From contig JAAAFW010000003.1 in the NCBI GenBank assembly GCA_019352875.1, positions 62,001-126,000 of the forward strand: a DNA stretch of 64,000 nucleotides, in the 5' to 3' direction. Shown one piece after another: positions 55,713 through 64,000 of this stretch (positions are counted from its first letter, which is position 1; each line of letters begins with the position of its first letter). Below the pieces are notes generated by a model, which saw only the letters and a list, made by a program, of their open reading frames with translations, was not told where the DNA came from and did no database searches. The position numbers and the translations under genes were made by a program. The DNA comes from Pedobacter cryoconitis. Lineage in GTDB: Bacteria > Bacteroidota > Bacteroidia > Sphingobacteriales > Sphingobacteriaceae.

Positions 55713-58508
55713 CTAATCTACGTTATAAACTTTACTCACTGATTTTTTAGCTATTTTTTTATCTTCTGAGCTTACAGGAAGTTCAAAAGCTTTAGCTAAA
55801 ATATAAGCCTGCTGATCTGCATGTTGTTTAGCATAACCAGTAGCTGTGCTGCTGCTTTCTTTTCTTGAAATCACTTCGATATCACTGAAAACTGTTTTTC
55901 TGGTTTTACGCAACAGGTATGGCCATGCGCCCATGTTTTCAGGTTCTTCCTGTACCCATACGGCATCATTTGCATTTTTATAACCTTTGAAAATTTCTTC
56001 CATCTGCGCCAGAGGTGTAGGATATAACTGTTCTACACGTACGATTGCGACATCTTTGATCCCTTCTTTCTGCTGTTTTTCCAACAACTCATAGTAGATC
56101 TTGCCACTGCAGTATAATACTCTTTTAACGTCAGCAGCTTTCACATTTGTATCATTAATAACCTCTTTGAATTTTCCATTGGTAAAATCTTCCAGCGGAG
56201 AAACACATAAAGGATGACGCAACAGGCTTTTCGGTGTAAACACAACTAAAGGCTTTCTGAAATCACGGCTAAACTGACGACGGATTGCATGAAAGAAATT
56301 GGCCGGAGTAGTACAGTTAGTTACCTGCATGTTGTAATCGGCACAAAGTTCCATAAAACGCTCTATCCTTGCAGAAGAGTGCTCAGGCCCCTGTCCTTCA
56401 TAACCATGTGGCAATAACATTACCAATCCATTTTCACGCTGCCATTTAGTTTCAGCACTTGCGATATACTGGTCAACTACAATTTGCGCACCGTTAAAGA
56501 AATCTCCGAACTGAGCTTCCCATATTGTAAGTGCATTCGGGTTAGCCATCGCATAACCATATTCAAAACCGAGTACACCGTACTCAGATAAATGTGAGTT
56601 ATAAATATCAAAACTTGCCTGTTTCTCGTCCAGGTTTGCCAATGGGATATACTCCTCTTCAGAATCTTCCAGTGTTAATACCGCATGACGGTGAGAGAAT
56701 GTTCCACGTTCAACATCCTGCCCGCTTAAACGAACACGTTTACCTTCTTCAAGTAAGGTAGCATAAGCCATTTGCTCACCCATCGCCCAGTCAAAGATGT
56801 GCGTAGAGGTAGCCATCTTATTTCTTTCGCCGAAGAGTTTTTCAATCTTCTTGAAGAACTTCTTACCAGCAGGAAGTGTACTTATTTTTTTTGCGATATC
56901 AAGCAGCACACTTTTCTTCACAGCGGTATCCGGAGAAACCAGGAAGTCGTCTGCGCTTGCAATTCTCATATCAGACCAGGCGCCTGCAAATTTAACAGCC
57001 TTGTAGGTAGATACAATTTCTTTAGCCTCATTTAACCGTTGCTGCAAAATTCCACGGAATTCAACTTCCATTTCTTTCGCCATTCCCGCCTCAAGTTTAC
57101 CCTCGTTAATCAGCTGCTGGATATAGATATCTCTTGGATTAGCATGCTTTTCAATAGTTTTATACAATAACGGCTGCGTGAATTTAGGTTCATCAGACTC
57201 GTTATGTCCAAATCTGCGGTAACACAGAATATCGATGAACACGTCATTTTTATATTTCTGACGATATTCCATTGCCAGATTAATCGCATAAACCAAAGCT
57301 TCCGGATCATCGCCATTTACATGGAAAACCGGAGAAAGCGTTACTTTCGCAATATCAGTACAGTATGTACTGGTCCGTGCGTCTTTATAGTTAGTAGTGA
57401 AGCCGATCTGATTGTTAATCACCAGGTGAATCGTACCACCAGTTTTGTAACCATCAAGTCCAGCCATCTGGATTACTTCATATACAATTCCCTGACCGGC
57501 AACAGAAGCATCACCATGAATCAGAATAGGTGCAATCCGCGCGTTATCACCATCATATTTAAAATCGATTTTAGAGCGGGTCATACCTTCAACCACACCA
57601 TTCACTGTTTCCAGATGCGATGGGTTCGGGCACAGACTCAGGTGGACACTCTTACCATCATTGGTGGTTACATCAGTTGAATAACCCAGGTGGTATTTAA
57701 CATCACCGCCAAATGGAGATTCAGCGCTATAGCCTTTACCTTCAAACTCAGCAAAAATATCCTGATAAGTTTTTTGCATGATATTGGCGAGCACGTTTAA
57801 TCTTCCACGGTGGGCCATACCAATTACAAATTCCTCGATGCCCAGCTCAGCACCTTTTTCAATCACAGAATCCAAAGCTGGAATCAGGGACTCAGCACCT
57901 TCCAGTGAAAATCTTTTCTGCCCCAGGAATTTAGTACCCAGGAAGTTTTCGAAACTTACTGCTTCATTCAGTTTTTTAAGAATTCTTCTTTTATCCTCAA
58001 TGGAGAAGTTAGGCGTATTCTGCACACTCTCCATTTTCTGTTCAATCCAGTTCAGTACTTCAGGCGTACGAACAAACTTATATTCAGCACCTACAGAACC
58101 GCAGTACGTTTTTTCAAGAAAAGCTACAATAGCGCTTAGCTTCGCAGCACCAATACCCAATTCAACACCTGAATTAAAAACGGTATCCAGATCAGCCTTA
58201 CTCAGACCGAAATTTTCGATATCCAGGGTAGGCAGGTGGTGACGTCTTTCCCTTACAGGATTGGTTTTAGTAAACAAATGTCCACGTTGTCTATATCCGT
58301 TGATCAGATTCAGGACATTAACTTCCTTTAAAAAATGTTCCGGAGCTGCTTCGCTGGTCACGCCAGCCTCTGCGCTTCTTCCAAAATCAAAACCCTCAAA
58401 AAATTTCTGCCAGCCGAATTCGACAGTAGCAGGATTTTCCTTGTAAGCCTGATAAATAGAATCAATGTATTCGGCATTTGCGCCGTTGAGATAAGATAAA
58501 TTATCCAT
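55713..58508 (-). CDS. sucA: 2-oxoglutarate dehydrogenase E1 component
   Basis: The thiamine-diphosphate-dependent E1 that decarboxylates 2-oxoglutarate in the TCA cycle. It is 931 residues, the homodimeric type. Visible landmarks are the N-terminal E2-binding segment ([34 protein letters not shown]), the thiamine site with [13 protein letters not shown] and [15 protein letters not shown], the NNQIGFTT loop, and the transketolase C-terminal part [20 protein letters not shown]. Translation starts 25 bases downstream of a candidate promoter. sucB follows after 19 bases. Confidence 0.97.
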   Translation of the reverse strand: MDNLSYLNGANAEYIDSIYQAYKENPATVEFGWQKFFEGFDFGRSAEAGVTSEAAPEHFLKEVNVLNLINGYRQRGHLFTKTNPVRERRHHLPTLDIENFGLSKADLDTVFNSGVELGIGAAKLSAIVAFLEKTYCGSVGAEYKFVRTPEVLNWIEQKMESVQNTPNFSIEDKRRILKKLNEAVSFENFLGTKFLGQKRFSLEGAESLIPALDSVIEKGAELGIEEFVIGMAHRGRLNVLANIMQKTYQDIFAEFEGKGYSAESPFGGDVKYHLGYSTDVTTNDGKSVHLSLCPNPSHLETVNGVVEGMTRSKIDFKYDGDNARIAPILIHGDASVAGQGIVYEVIQMAGLDGYKTGGTIHLVINNQIGFTTNYKDARTSTYCTDIAKVTLSPVFHVNGDDPEALVYAINLAMEYRQKYKNDVFIDILCYRRFGHNESDEPKFTQPLLYKTIEKHANPRDIYIQQLINEGKLEAGMAKEMEVEFRGILQQRLNEAKEIVSTYKAVKFAGAWSDMRIASADDFLVSPDTAVKKSVLLDIAKKISTLPAGKKFFKKIEKLFGERNKMATSTHIFDWAMGEQMAYATLLEEGKRVRLSGQDVERGTFSHRHAVLTLEDSEEEYIPLANLDEKQASFDIYNSHLSEYGVLGFEYGYAMANPNALTIWEAQFGDFFNGAQIVVDQYIASAETKWQRENGLVMLLPHGYEGQGPEHSSARIERFMELCADYNMQVTNCTTPANFFHAIRRQFSRDFRKPLVVFTPKSLLRHPLCVSPLEDFTNGKFKEVINDTNVKAADVKRVLYCSGKIYYELLEKQQKEGIKDVAIVRVEQLYPTPLAQMEEIFKGYKNANDAVWVQEEPENMGAWPYLLRKTRKTVFSDIEVISRKESSSTATGYAKQHADQQAYILAKAFELPVSSEDKKIAKKSVSKVYNVD

Positions 58509-58533
58509 TGTTTGTGAGTTGATATAAGTATGG

Positions 58534-58541
58534 CAAAATTA
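58534..58541 (-). promoter_or_regulatory. Candidate -7 element of sucAB
   Basis: Minus-strand TAATTTTG matches TAnnTTTG exactly, 25 bases upstream of the sucA ATG. No clear TTTG lies at -33. Confidence 0.45.
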
Positions 58542-58562
58542 GGATTTTACCTTGTAAAACAG

Positions 58563-59441
58563 CTATAATTCTTCCAAAAATTCAACAATGTCACAAACGT
58601 TTTTCAACGGCCTGATCTGATCATGAACAAGAATATCGAATTCAGAAATTAAACTGCCTGCAACTAAAAGAGGAATATTTAAACTGTCCAGAACCTTCTT
58701 GATTATTTTGTTCACATCCTTGCCAAGATTTAAGGAAGTAAGAACGATAAAACCATAGTCCGGCTGATAACCGGATATGACTTTTTTTAAGTCGGTATAA
58801 GGGATTTCCTGCCCCAGATACAATGTATCCATACCACATTTTTTTAACAGATAACGAGCGAAAAGAAGCCCGGTTTCATGCATTTCCGCCTCCGGAAGAA
58901 AGAGCAAAAATCGTTTAGGATTAGCCTTATGCGGCTTTGTCAGCTGATCTATTTCAACAATGATCCGATCACGAATCAGATTGGAAGCAAAATGTTCATG
59001 AGAAGGATCAATTGCCCCCGTCTGCCACAACATTCCCACCTTTTTCATAAAAGGAAAGAGCACTGCGTCCATCGTATCTACCAAACCCATTTCAGCAATA
59101 CATCCCGAAAGAATCGCAGCGAAAGCCTCTTCGTCGTAATGCAACGTAGCCTCCGATAAATGCAATACCTGTGCACTATCATTTCTGTAATCAGCCTGCA
59201 GTTGCTCAACCAGATCAGAAATCTGTTTTTTACTCATTTTAGCAATCCTGCTGATTTTATACCCTTTGTCATTCAGCGTCACGATATTCAGCAATTGCTT
59301 CAGATCATTTTCATCATAATAACGAATATTTGTCGGAGTTCGTTTAGGGGGGACAAGCTTATACCTGGACTCCCATGCTCTAATGGTATGAGCCTTAATT
59401 CCGATAAGTCCTTCGATGTCGCTGATAGAGTATTTTTTCAC
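58563..59441 (-). CDS. B12-dependent photoreceptor regulator, MerR family (LitR/CarH-like)
   Basis: A 292-residue transcription factor. Residues 1-70 form a MerR-type DNA-binding domain (YSISDIEGLIGIKAHTIRAWESRY). Residues about 95-165 form the helical cap with W139-x9-E149-H150, the CarH motif in which Trp and Glu cover the upper face of adenosylcobalamin and the His takes over the cobalt after light breaks the Co-C bond. Residues 175-292 are the Rossmann B12 domain with E186-x-H188-x2-G191, the lower axial histidine motif, plus LTSLNLG and LLVAGS. All photoreceptor residues are present. In known systems the dark AdoCbl tetramer represses DNA-repair and carotenoid genes and light releases it. 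It lies 83 bases after the cryptochrome gene. Confidence 0.88.
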   Translation of the reverse strand: MKKYSISDIEGLIGIKAHTIRAWESRYKLVPPKRTPTNIRYYDENDLKQLLNIVTLNDKGYKISRIAKMSKKQISDLVEQLQADYRNDSAQVLHLSEATLHYDEEAFAAILSGCIAEMGLVDTMDAVLFPFMKKVGMLWQTGAIDPSHEHFASNLIRDRIIVEIDQLTKPHKANPKRFLLFLPEAEMHETGLLFARYLLKKCGMDTLYLGQEIPYTDLKKVISGYQPDYGFIVLTSLNLGKDVNKIIKKVLDSLNIPLLVAGSLISEFDILVHDQIRPLKNVCDIVEFLEEL

Positions 59442-59524
59442 TCAATGAACAACAAAGCATAAACAGAAAATGTTTTTAAAATGAATTTTGTTGAAACATA
59501 TAACCTGTTGATGCTCTGCCTGGA

Positions 59525-60772
59525 TCAGACCTGCGCCTCCAGATTCAGCATTTTCAACTGCTTATCCAGATCATAAAGGCTTTTAGTCTTAGGTTCTACC
59601 GCACCAGAAGCAATATTTGCCCAGTTACCCCAATTACTGGCAGGAGAATAATCAAGCAGTTTTTGTTCAAAATAAAGTACGCCTTCAATCCAGCTTATCT
59701 TCAATACATGGACCAGATAAGTAGCTACCAGGATACGCCCTGCATTACTGATCTGACCACTTTTGTTCAGGTTCTGCATAAAGCCATCTACAATCTCGTG
59801 CCCGGTATTTCCGTTTTTCCAGTTTTCCAGCAACTGTACATATACTTGCGGATCTGACTCTGCCTGGAGATGTTCCAATTTTTCGGTGTAGAAATTTACT
59901 CCATGTTTTTTCAGCATAAAACGGAAGAAATCACGAAGCAACAAGCCTTGTAATATCGCATTAAGTACCGGACTGGCCGCTTTCCCCTGCAGTGTATCTT
60001 TTATAGCCCAGTAAACCTTTCTTGGAGAAAGGCAGCCCGTTGCCAGATACGGAGACAGATGCGTGGAAAAATCCGATTTCCCCGCCTGGCTCCTGTTAAT
60101 TTTTGCATGTACCGGAGAATCTGCACGCAACATTTCTTCCAGTTGTTTAATCCCTGCAGCTTCTCCACCATGAAGTAAGCCTTCCGGACAAGCGGGAATG
60201 ACAGGCATTTCACCCCAGTTTTCAACTTCTACAAAAGAGATTTTTTCAGGAACTGCAAGGCAGTCTTTAACCATAGCGTCGCGCTCAGTTTTCTTTTTAA
60301 ACTGACTGAATACATCCGGAATATCTTTAATTGGAAATGGGAGGTCTTCCTTATTGTATAAAGTATGTCCGATAAAATGTCTGAGATTAATCTTTAGCTT
60401 CCACAAATGATCCTCTACCAATGACGAATCTGTTGTTTCCTTGTTAGACACTTCGCGGTGATGATATACCTCGGCAATATCGTATTGCTCCACTAATTCT
60501 GGTATACAAATTTCAGGTTTTCCGGAAACTATCAATAAATCACCTGCGAAATGCTGAAAAGATTCTCTGAGCGCCTGAACACTTTCAAGTAGAAAGCGCT
60601 GTCTGAAAGGACCTGCATTATTACCATCTGAAACCTCTATCCCCGAAAACTCAGGATCGAAAATGTAAACCGGCAGGATACTATCTGATTTGGCTATTGC
60701 TTCCACGAGCATTTCGTTATCATGCAAGCGCAGGTCATTCCTGAACCAGACCAGTATTTTCCTCGTATCCAT
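59525..60772 (-). CDS. Cryptochrome/photolyase family protein, DASH-like
   Basis: A 415-residue flavoprotein. The N-terminal photolyase domain begins ILVWFRNDLRLHDNEML; YNKEDLPFPIKDIPDVFSQFKKKTE is typical of DASH cryptochromes. The FAD domain has STHLSPYLATGCLSPRKVYWAI, GLLLRDFFRFM and the ISNAGRILVATYLVHVLKISW region, followed by LDYSPASNWGNWANIA. Known DASH proteins repair CPDs in single-stranded DNA and may signal. The C-terminus diverges: after GNW the usual long end with a W-rich motif is replaced by a short tail (KQLKMLNLEAQV). It is first in the operon with the B12-regulator. Confidence 0.85.
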   Translation of the reverse strand: MDTRKILVWFRNDLRLHDNEMLVEAIAKSDSILPVYIFDPEFSGIEVSDGNNAGPFRQRFLLESVQALRESFQHFAGDLLIVSGKPEICIPELVEQYDIAEVYHHREVSNKETTDSSLVEDHLWKLKINLRHFIGHTLYNKEDLPFPIKDIPDVFSQFKKKTERDAMVKDCLAVPEKISFVEVENWGEMPVIPACPEGLLHGGEAAGIKQLEEMLRADSPVHAKINRSQAGKSDFSTHLSPYLATGCLSPRKVYWAIKDTLQGKAASPVLNAILQGLLLRDFFRFMLKKHGVNFYTEKLEHLQAESDPQVYVQLLENWKNGNTGHEIVDGFMQNLNKSGQISNAGRILVATYLVHVLKISWIEGVLYFEQKLLDYSPASNWGNWANIASGAVEPKTKSLYDLDKQLKMLNLEAQV

Positions 60773-60778
60773 TCTGTT

Positions 60779-60811
60779 TCGTTTAATTTAGATTAAATTC
60801 AGATTAATTGA
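60779..60811 (-). promoter_or_regulatory. Three AT-rich 11-bp direct repeats, possible CarH-type operator
   Basis: The units 60779-60789, 60790-60800 and 60801-60811 sit head to tail. The last two share eight of eleven bases; the first shares about six. They lie just downstream of a -7 box at 60812-60819 and so overlap the expected start of transcription of the cryptochrome gene. CarH operators are tandem 11-bp repeats. High AT content means coincidence cannot be ruled out. Confidence 0.4.
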
Positions 60812-60819
60812 CAAAAATA
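60812..60819 (-). promoter_or_regulatory. Candidate -7 element of the cryptochrome-regulator operon
   Basis: Minus-strand TATTTTTG, exact TAnnTTTG, 40 bases upstream of the ATG at 60772. It abuts the 11-bp repeats. Confidence 0.4.
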
Positions 60820-60935
60820 TAGCATTTTTATCCGAAGGACTAATATAAAAGCGAATATTTACATAAGCAAAACAATCTTAAGCCATTATTAGACGCAATA
60901 AACAAACTTAAATTCAAGCTTTTGGTTATTCTATC

Positions 60936-61850
60936 ATGAAGCAGCACATATTAATCACAGGCGCCACAGGGATGTTAGGCAAAAAGCTCGTTTCAGCCTT
61001 ACTGGAACAAGGTCATTCCGTTTCCATTCTCAGCAGAAAACAAAAAGTTATTCCAGGGGTAAAAGTCTACCTCTGGGACGTAGAAAAACAGATCATTGAC
61101 GAAGAATGCATTGATGCCGCAGACTGCATTATTCATCTGGCTGGAGAAAACATTGCCGGCGGCAAATGGACGCCTGAAAGAAAGCATAAACTAATTAGTA
61201 GCCGGGTAGACTCGACTCATCTGCTATACCGCACTATTGCAACGCGTCCCAACCGCATCAGCCACTTTATTTCCGCTTCAGCCGTCGGTGTTTACGGTGA
61301 CAGGGATGATGAAATTCTCACCGAAGAAAGTACGCCGGGAAAAGGGTTTATGGCAGAGTGCTGTAAAAGATGGGAGGCTTCAGTTGACAAGGGGCTGGCA
61401 TTAGGCATGCGTGTATCCAAGATAAGAACCGGTGTAGTACTAGGCAAAGAAGGAGGCGCGTTGGAACCAATGGCTAAAGCCGTCCGCTTTTTCGCGGGAG
61501 CACCTTTAGGTACAGGAAAACAATGGGTTCCTTGGATCCATGAAGAAGATATTATCAATATATATTTACATCTGCTGGAACATCCCGGATACAGCGGTAC
61601 ATTAAATGCATGTGCTCCCTACCCTGTAACTAATGCCTACCTGACCAAAGCGATAGCCAATGAATTGCATAGACCCGTCTGGCCGATCAACGTGCCTGAA
61701 CGGATTTTGAAATTAATATTAGGAGAAATGTCAGCTGTAATTCTTAACAGCAATAATACCAGTGTGCAGCATCTGCTTGACACCGGTTTTAAATTTAAGT
61801 ACACACACCTGGAAGACGCCCTTACTGCAATTTACAGCCATAAACTTTAA
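60936..61850 (+). CDS. TIGR01777-type SDR epimerase-like protein
   Basis: A 304-residue extended short-chain dehydrogenase/epimerase-fold protein. The nucleotide-binding motif is GATGMLG (9-15). IIHLAGENIAGGKWTPERKHKLISSRVDST is the hallmark of the TIGR01777/YfcH group, followed by SASAVGVYGD and the C-terminal DUF1731 region (RPVWPINVPERILKLILGEMSAVILNS). Its substrate is not known in any organism that I can recall. It is the first gene of the divergent arm, 54 bases ahead of the photolyase gene, and such genes often accompany photolyases, which makes a light- or flavin-related role possible. Confidence 0.88.
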   Translation: MKQHILITGATGMLGKKLVSALLEQGHSVSILSRKQKVIPGVKVYLWDVEKQIIDEECIDAADCIIHLAGENIAGGKWTPERKHKLISSRVDSTHLLYRTIATRPNRISHFISASAVGVYGDRDDEILTEESTPGKGFMAECCKRWEASVDKGLALGMRVSKIRTGVVLGKEGGALEPMAKAVRFFAGAPLGTGKQWVPWIHEEDIINIYLHLLEHPGYSGTLNACAPYPVTNAYLTKAIANELHRPVWPINVPERILKLILGEMSAVILNSNNTSVQHLLDTGFKFKYTHLEDALTAIYSHKL

Positions 61851-61904
61851 ATATTCGAATCGGAAAATTAACAATCCGTATTTTAGGGGCAGAATATATA
61901 CGAT

Positions 61905-63212
61905 ATGAAGCATAAAGATAAGGTCAGCATTTGCTGGCTGCGCAGAGACCTCAGACTGGACGATCAGGCCGCACTATACGAAGCATGCAAAGCGAAGTAT
62001 CCCGTTGTCTTATACTTCATCTTCGATACCAATATTCTGGATGAACTCAGCGACCGGGCAGATCCCAGGGTTACGTTTCTCTATCAGCAATTGCAGCGAT
62101 TGAATATACAGCTGCTCCCCTTTGGTTCTTCTATCCGGATAGTCTCTGGAAAACCTGAAACATGCTGGCCGGAACTGCTGCAGGAATTTGATATTCAGGC
62201 GGTGTACACCAATCATGATTATGAACCCTATGCTGCTGAAAGAGATAATATGCTGGCAGAATACCTAAGCACAGAAAGCATCCCTTTTTATACATTCAAA
62301 GATCAGGTCATTTTTGAGAAAAAGGAGATTACGAAGGCTGATGGACTGCCTTACACTGTATTCACACCCTATTTCCGGCAATGGAAGAGTAAACTAAACG
62401 ACTTCTTTCTGAAAGCTTATCCGTCAATAAAATACCTGAACAATACGTATAAAAAACAATGGCCAATTCCCGAACTGAAGGATATAGGATTTCAAACCAG
62501 CTCAATAGAATTTCCAGAAACCGATTTCAGCAGTAAACTGGCTGCCTACGAAGAAAAAAGGGATTACCCTGCCGCCGATGCCACTTCACATTTAGGGATA
62601 CATCTCAGATTTGGAACAGTCAGTATTAGGGTCGCAGCAAGAGAGGCCGTCAGCCAACATGCCGACAAATGGCTTTCAGAACTGGCCTGGCGGGATTTCT
62701 ACATGATGATCCTGTGGCACTTTCCACAAACTGTCACCCAATCCTTTAAACCTGCCTACGACCGCATTAAATGGATTAATGATCCAAACGATTTCCAGGC
62801 CTGGAAAGAAGGCCGTACAGGGTATCCCATCGTAGATGCCGGTATGCGACAATTAGCACAAACCGGTTATATGCACAACCGCGTCCGGATGATTACGGCA
62901 AGCTTCCTCACCAAACACTTGTTAATCGACTGGCGCTGGGGGGAGGCCTGGTTTGCCGAAAAACTATTAGATTATGAACTCGCCAGCAACGTGGGTGGCT
63001 GGCAATGGGCCTGCGGCTGTGGCAACGACGCAGCCCCTTATTTCCGCGTCTTCAGCCCTGAACTCCAAACCAAAAAGTTTGATCCTGACCATGCTTATAT
63101 TAACCACTGGGTACCCGAATACCAACAAAAAAAGCATGTCCAACCTATAGTCGAACATGCTTTTGCCAGAGAAAGAATTCTCCGTGTATTTAAGGCGGCG
63201 CTTAATCAATAG
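61905..63212 (+). CDS. phr: Deoxyribodipyrimidine photolyase, class I
   Basis: A 435-residue blue-light DNA repair enzyme that splits cyclobutane dimers with FADH-. It has the N-terminal antenna domain (VSICWLRRDLRLDDQAAL), then the FAD domain: TSHLGIHLRFGTVSIR, ELAWRDFYMMILWHFPQ, WKEGRTGYPIVDAGMRQL, the FAD/DNA-binding MHNRVRMITASFLTKHLLIDWRWGEAWF, and LDYELASNVGGWQWACGCGNDAAPYFRVFSP. The C-terminal W--EY and a basic end follow. The catalytic glutamate and the Asn near N5 are in conserved contexts. It is complete and in the same direction as the SDR-like gene 54 bases upstream. Confidence 0.95.
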   Translation: MKHKDKVSICWLRRDLRLDDQAALYEACKAKYPVVLYFIFDTNILDELSDRADPRVTFLYQQLQRLNIQLLPFGSSIRIVSGKPETCWPELLQEFDIQAVYTNHDYEPYAAERDNMLAEYLSTESIPFYTFKDQVIFEKKEITKADGLPYTVFTPYFRQWKSKLNDFFLKAYPSIKYLNNTYKKQWPIPELKDIGFQTSSIEFPETDFSSKLAAYEEKRDYPAADATSHLGIHLRFGTVSIRVAAREAVSQHADKWLSELAWRDFYMMILWHFPQTVTQSFKPAYDRIKWINDPNDFQAWKEGRTGYPIVDAGMRQLAQTGYMHNRVRMITASFLTKHLLIDWRWGEAWFAEKLLDYELASNVGGWQWACGCGNDAAPYFRVFSPELQTKKFDPDHAYINHWVPEYQQKKHVQPIVEHAFARERILRVFKAALNQ

Positions 63213-63217
63213 CGCCG
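63196..63217. terminator. GC-rich hairpin between convergent photolyase and FKBP genes
   Basis: CGGCGCT (63196-63202) pairs with AGCGCCG (63211-63217) around an 8-base loop. It overlaps the photolyase stop codon and lies just beyond the FKBP stop. The following T-run is poor, so termination strength is uncertain. Confidence 0.45.
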
Positions 63218-63221
63218 TATA

Positions 63222-64000
63222 TTATTTAACGTCTACGATTTCAATATCAAAATCCAGTGCAGTATTAGGAGGGACTTTACCATCTGAACTACCCGGAACG
63301 CCATATGCAAGATCAGAAGGTATGAGCAAACGAATCTTACCACCCTTTGTCAGCTTACCCGGAATAACATCTGACCAACCCTTTATGAGATCTTCTAAGA
63401 CTGCTGTATAAGTACCATCTGTGTTTGTTTGAAATACAGTTCCATCTAGTAATCTCCCCGTATAATTCATAACCAACTCAGTGCTTTTTGTAATTGGCAC
63501 TGTACCAGTTCCAGGTGCAGATATAATATAACGTACTCTGGATGGATCTTTAATTACGTTCAACTTATTATCAGCTACAAATAAATTTATCTCCAGATCA
63601 TCAATATCATGTTGATGCTTCTCCTTATACATTTTCAGATCAACAATGATAATTTCATTTGATCCGATATTCAAAGTCGTGTTGCCATTTTTACCAAAAG
63701 CCATGCTTGAAGGAAGAATCACTCTTGCATTTCCACCTCTGCGCAATCTCGACATTGTCTCACGGACAGCAGTTAAACCAATCTCTCTTCCACCTAAAGT
63801 AAAGCGGTCAGTATAACCCAGTAAACTTAAACCAATCATATAATCAGAGTTTTTTGCAAAACTCCGGCCATCAACGGTCTGGAAGTTAAAAGAGTAATAA
63901 ACGGAATCTGAATTAACAACTGCTTCACCGTCGCCTTCGTTCAGGATCTGGTAATAATATCCCGAAGGATCTTTCTCTGCTTTGATATTATTCTTAGCGA
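63222..64000 (-). CDS. FKBP-type peptidyl-prolyl isomerase, two domains (5' end outside window)
   Basis: The frame is open to the end of the window, so the start is missing; 259 codons are visible. Two FKBP domains are present. The first includes YYSFNFQTVDGRSFAKNSDY, LTAVRETMSRLRRGGNARVILPSSMAFG and IGSNEIIIVDLKM. The second runs from LVMNYTGRLLDGTVFQTN through LIKGWSDVIPGKLTKGGKIRLLIPSDLAYGVPG to PPNTALDFDIEIVDVK. Such proteins are periplasmic or outer-membrane folding helpers, often lipoproteins in Bacteroidota, but the signal region cannot be seen. It is convergent with the photolyase gene. Confidence 0.88.
   Translation of the reverse strand, partial: AKNNIKAEKDPSGYYYQILNEGDGEAVVNSDSVYYSFNFQTVDGRSFAKNSDYMIGLSLLGYTDRFTLGGREIGLTAVRETMSRLRRGGNARVILPSSMAFGKNGNTTLNIGSNEIIIVDLKMYKEKHQHDIDDLEINLFVADNKLNVIKDPSRVRYIISAPGTGTVPITKSTELVMNYTGRLLDGTVFQTNTDGTYTAVLEDLIKGWSDVIPGKLTKGGKIRLLIPSDLAYGVPGSSDGKVPPNTALDFDIEIVDVK

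Overview
The window looks like a chromosomal segment of a Bacteroidota bacterium of the Sphingobacteriaceae type (Pedobacter-like). The support is: two SusC/SusD pairs, a two-component system of the Bacteroidota hybrid type, an ECF sigma/FecR pair, several upstream sequences matching the Bacteroidota -7 element TAnnTTTG, a single-gene lycopene cyclase, and housekeeping proteins of Bacteroidota style. The genus is inferred. I see no prophage, insertion sequence, CRISPR array or conjugative gene.

Layout. 1-5.9 kb: end of ahcY, a hairpin-rich gap, pdxJ, gcvP, a single-domain response regulator and a metallo-beta-lactamase-fold hydrolase. 6.1-11.3 kb: a co-oriented recJ-lptB-GH3-histidine kinase run. 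11.4-22.1 kb: a small glycan-use locus, with a periplasmic-sensor kinase and AraC-type response regulator encoded as two overlapping genes, divergent from SusC, SusD and one GH127-like beta-L-arabinofuranosidase. 22.2-30.3 kb: a second outer-membrane uptake locus on the minus strand (ECF sigma, FecR, SusC with an STN domain, SusD, secreted endonuclease/exonuclease/phosphatase-fold enzyme). 30.5-37 kb: siderophore-interacting flavoprotein, HD phosphohydrolase, two identical tRNA-Asn genes, PfkB kinase, cytochrome-b5-like protein, lycopene cyclase, ECF sigma factor, murB. 37-44 kb: two related TetR regulators followed by a tripartite RND efflux operon. 44-58.5 kb: an M14-like secreted protein, lpd, a GT-C glycosyltransferase with GtrA, an alpha-amino-acid-ester-hydrolase-like CocE protein, an M1 aminopeptidase, a DUF2807 protein, an outer-membrane barrel, and sucAB. 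58.5-63.2 kb: a light-response cluster. 63.2-64 kb: a two-domain FKBP isomerase running off the window.

Working together. The two Sus loci are wired in different ways, and the domain content agrees: the two-component locus has a SusC without STN, and the ECF/FecR locus has a SusC with STN. sucA, sucB and lpd together supply all three subunits of 2-oxoglutarate dehydrogenase; Lpd probably also serves the glycine cleavage system of which gcvP is part. The most interesting block is 58.5-63.2 kb. There a MerR-type regulator with the complete CarH/LitR signature for an adenosylcobalamin photoreceptor sits downstream of a DASH-like cryptochrome and is divergent from an SDR-family protein and a class I photolyase. 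The shared promoter region carries 11-bp-periodic AT-rich repeats, the spacing known for CarH operators.
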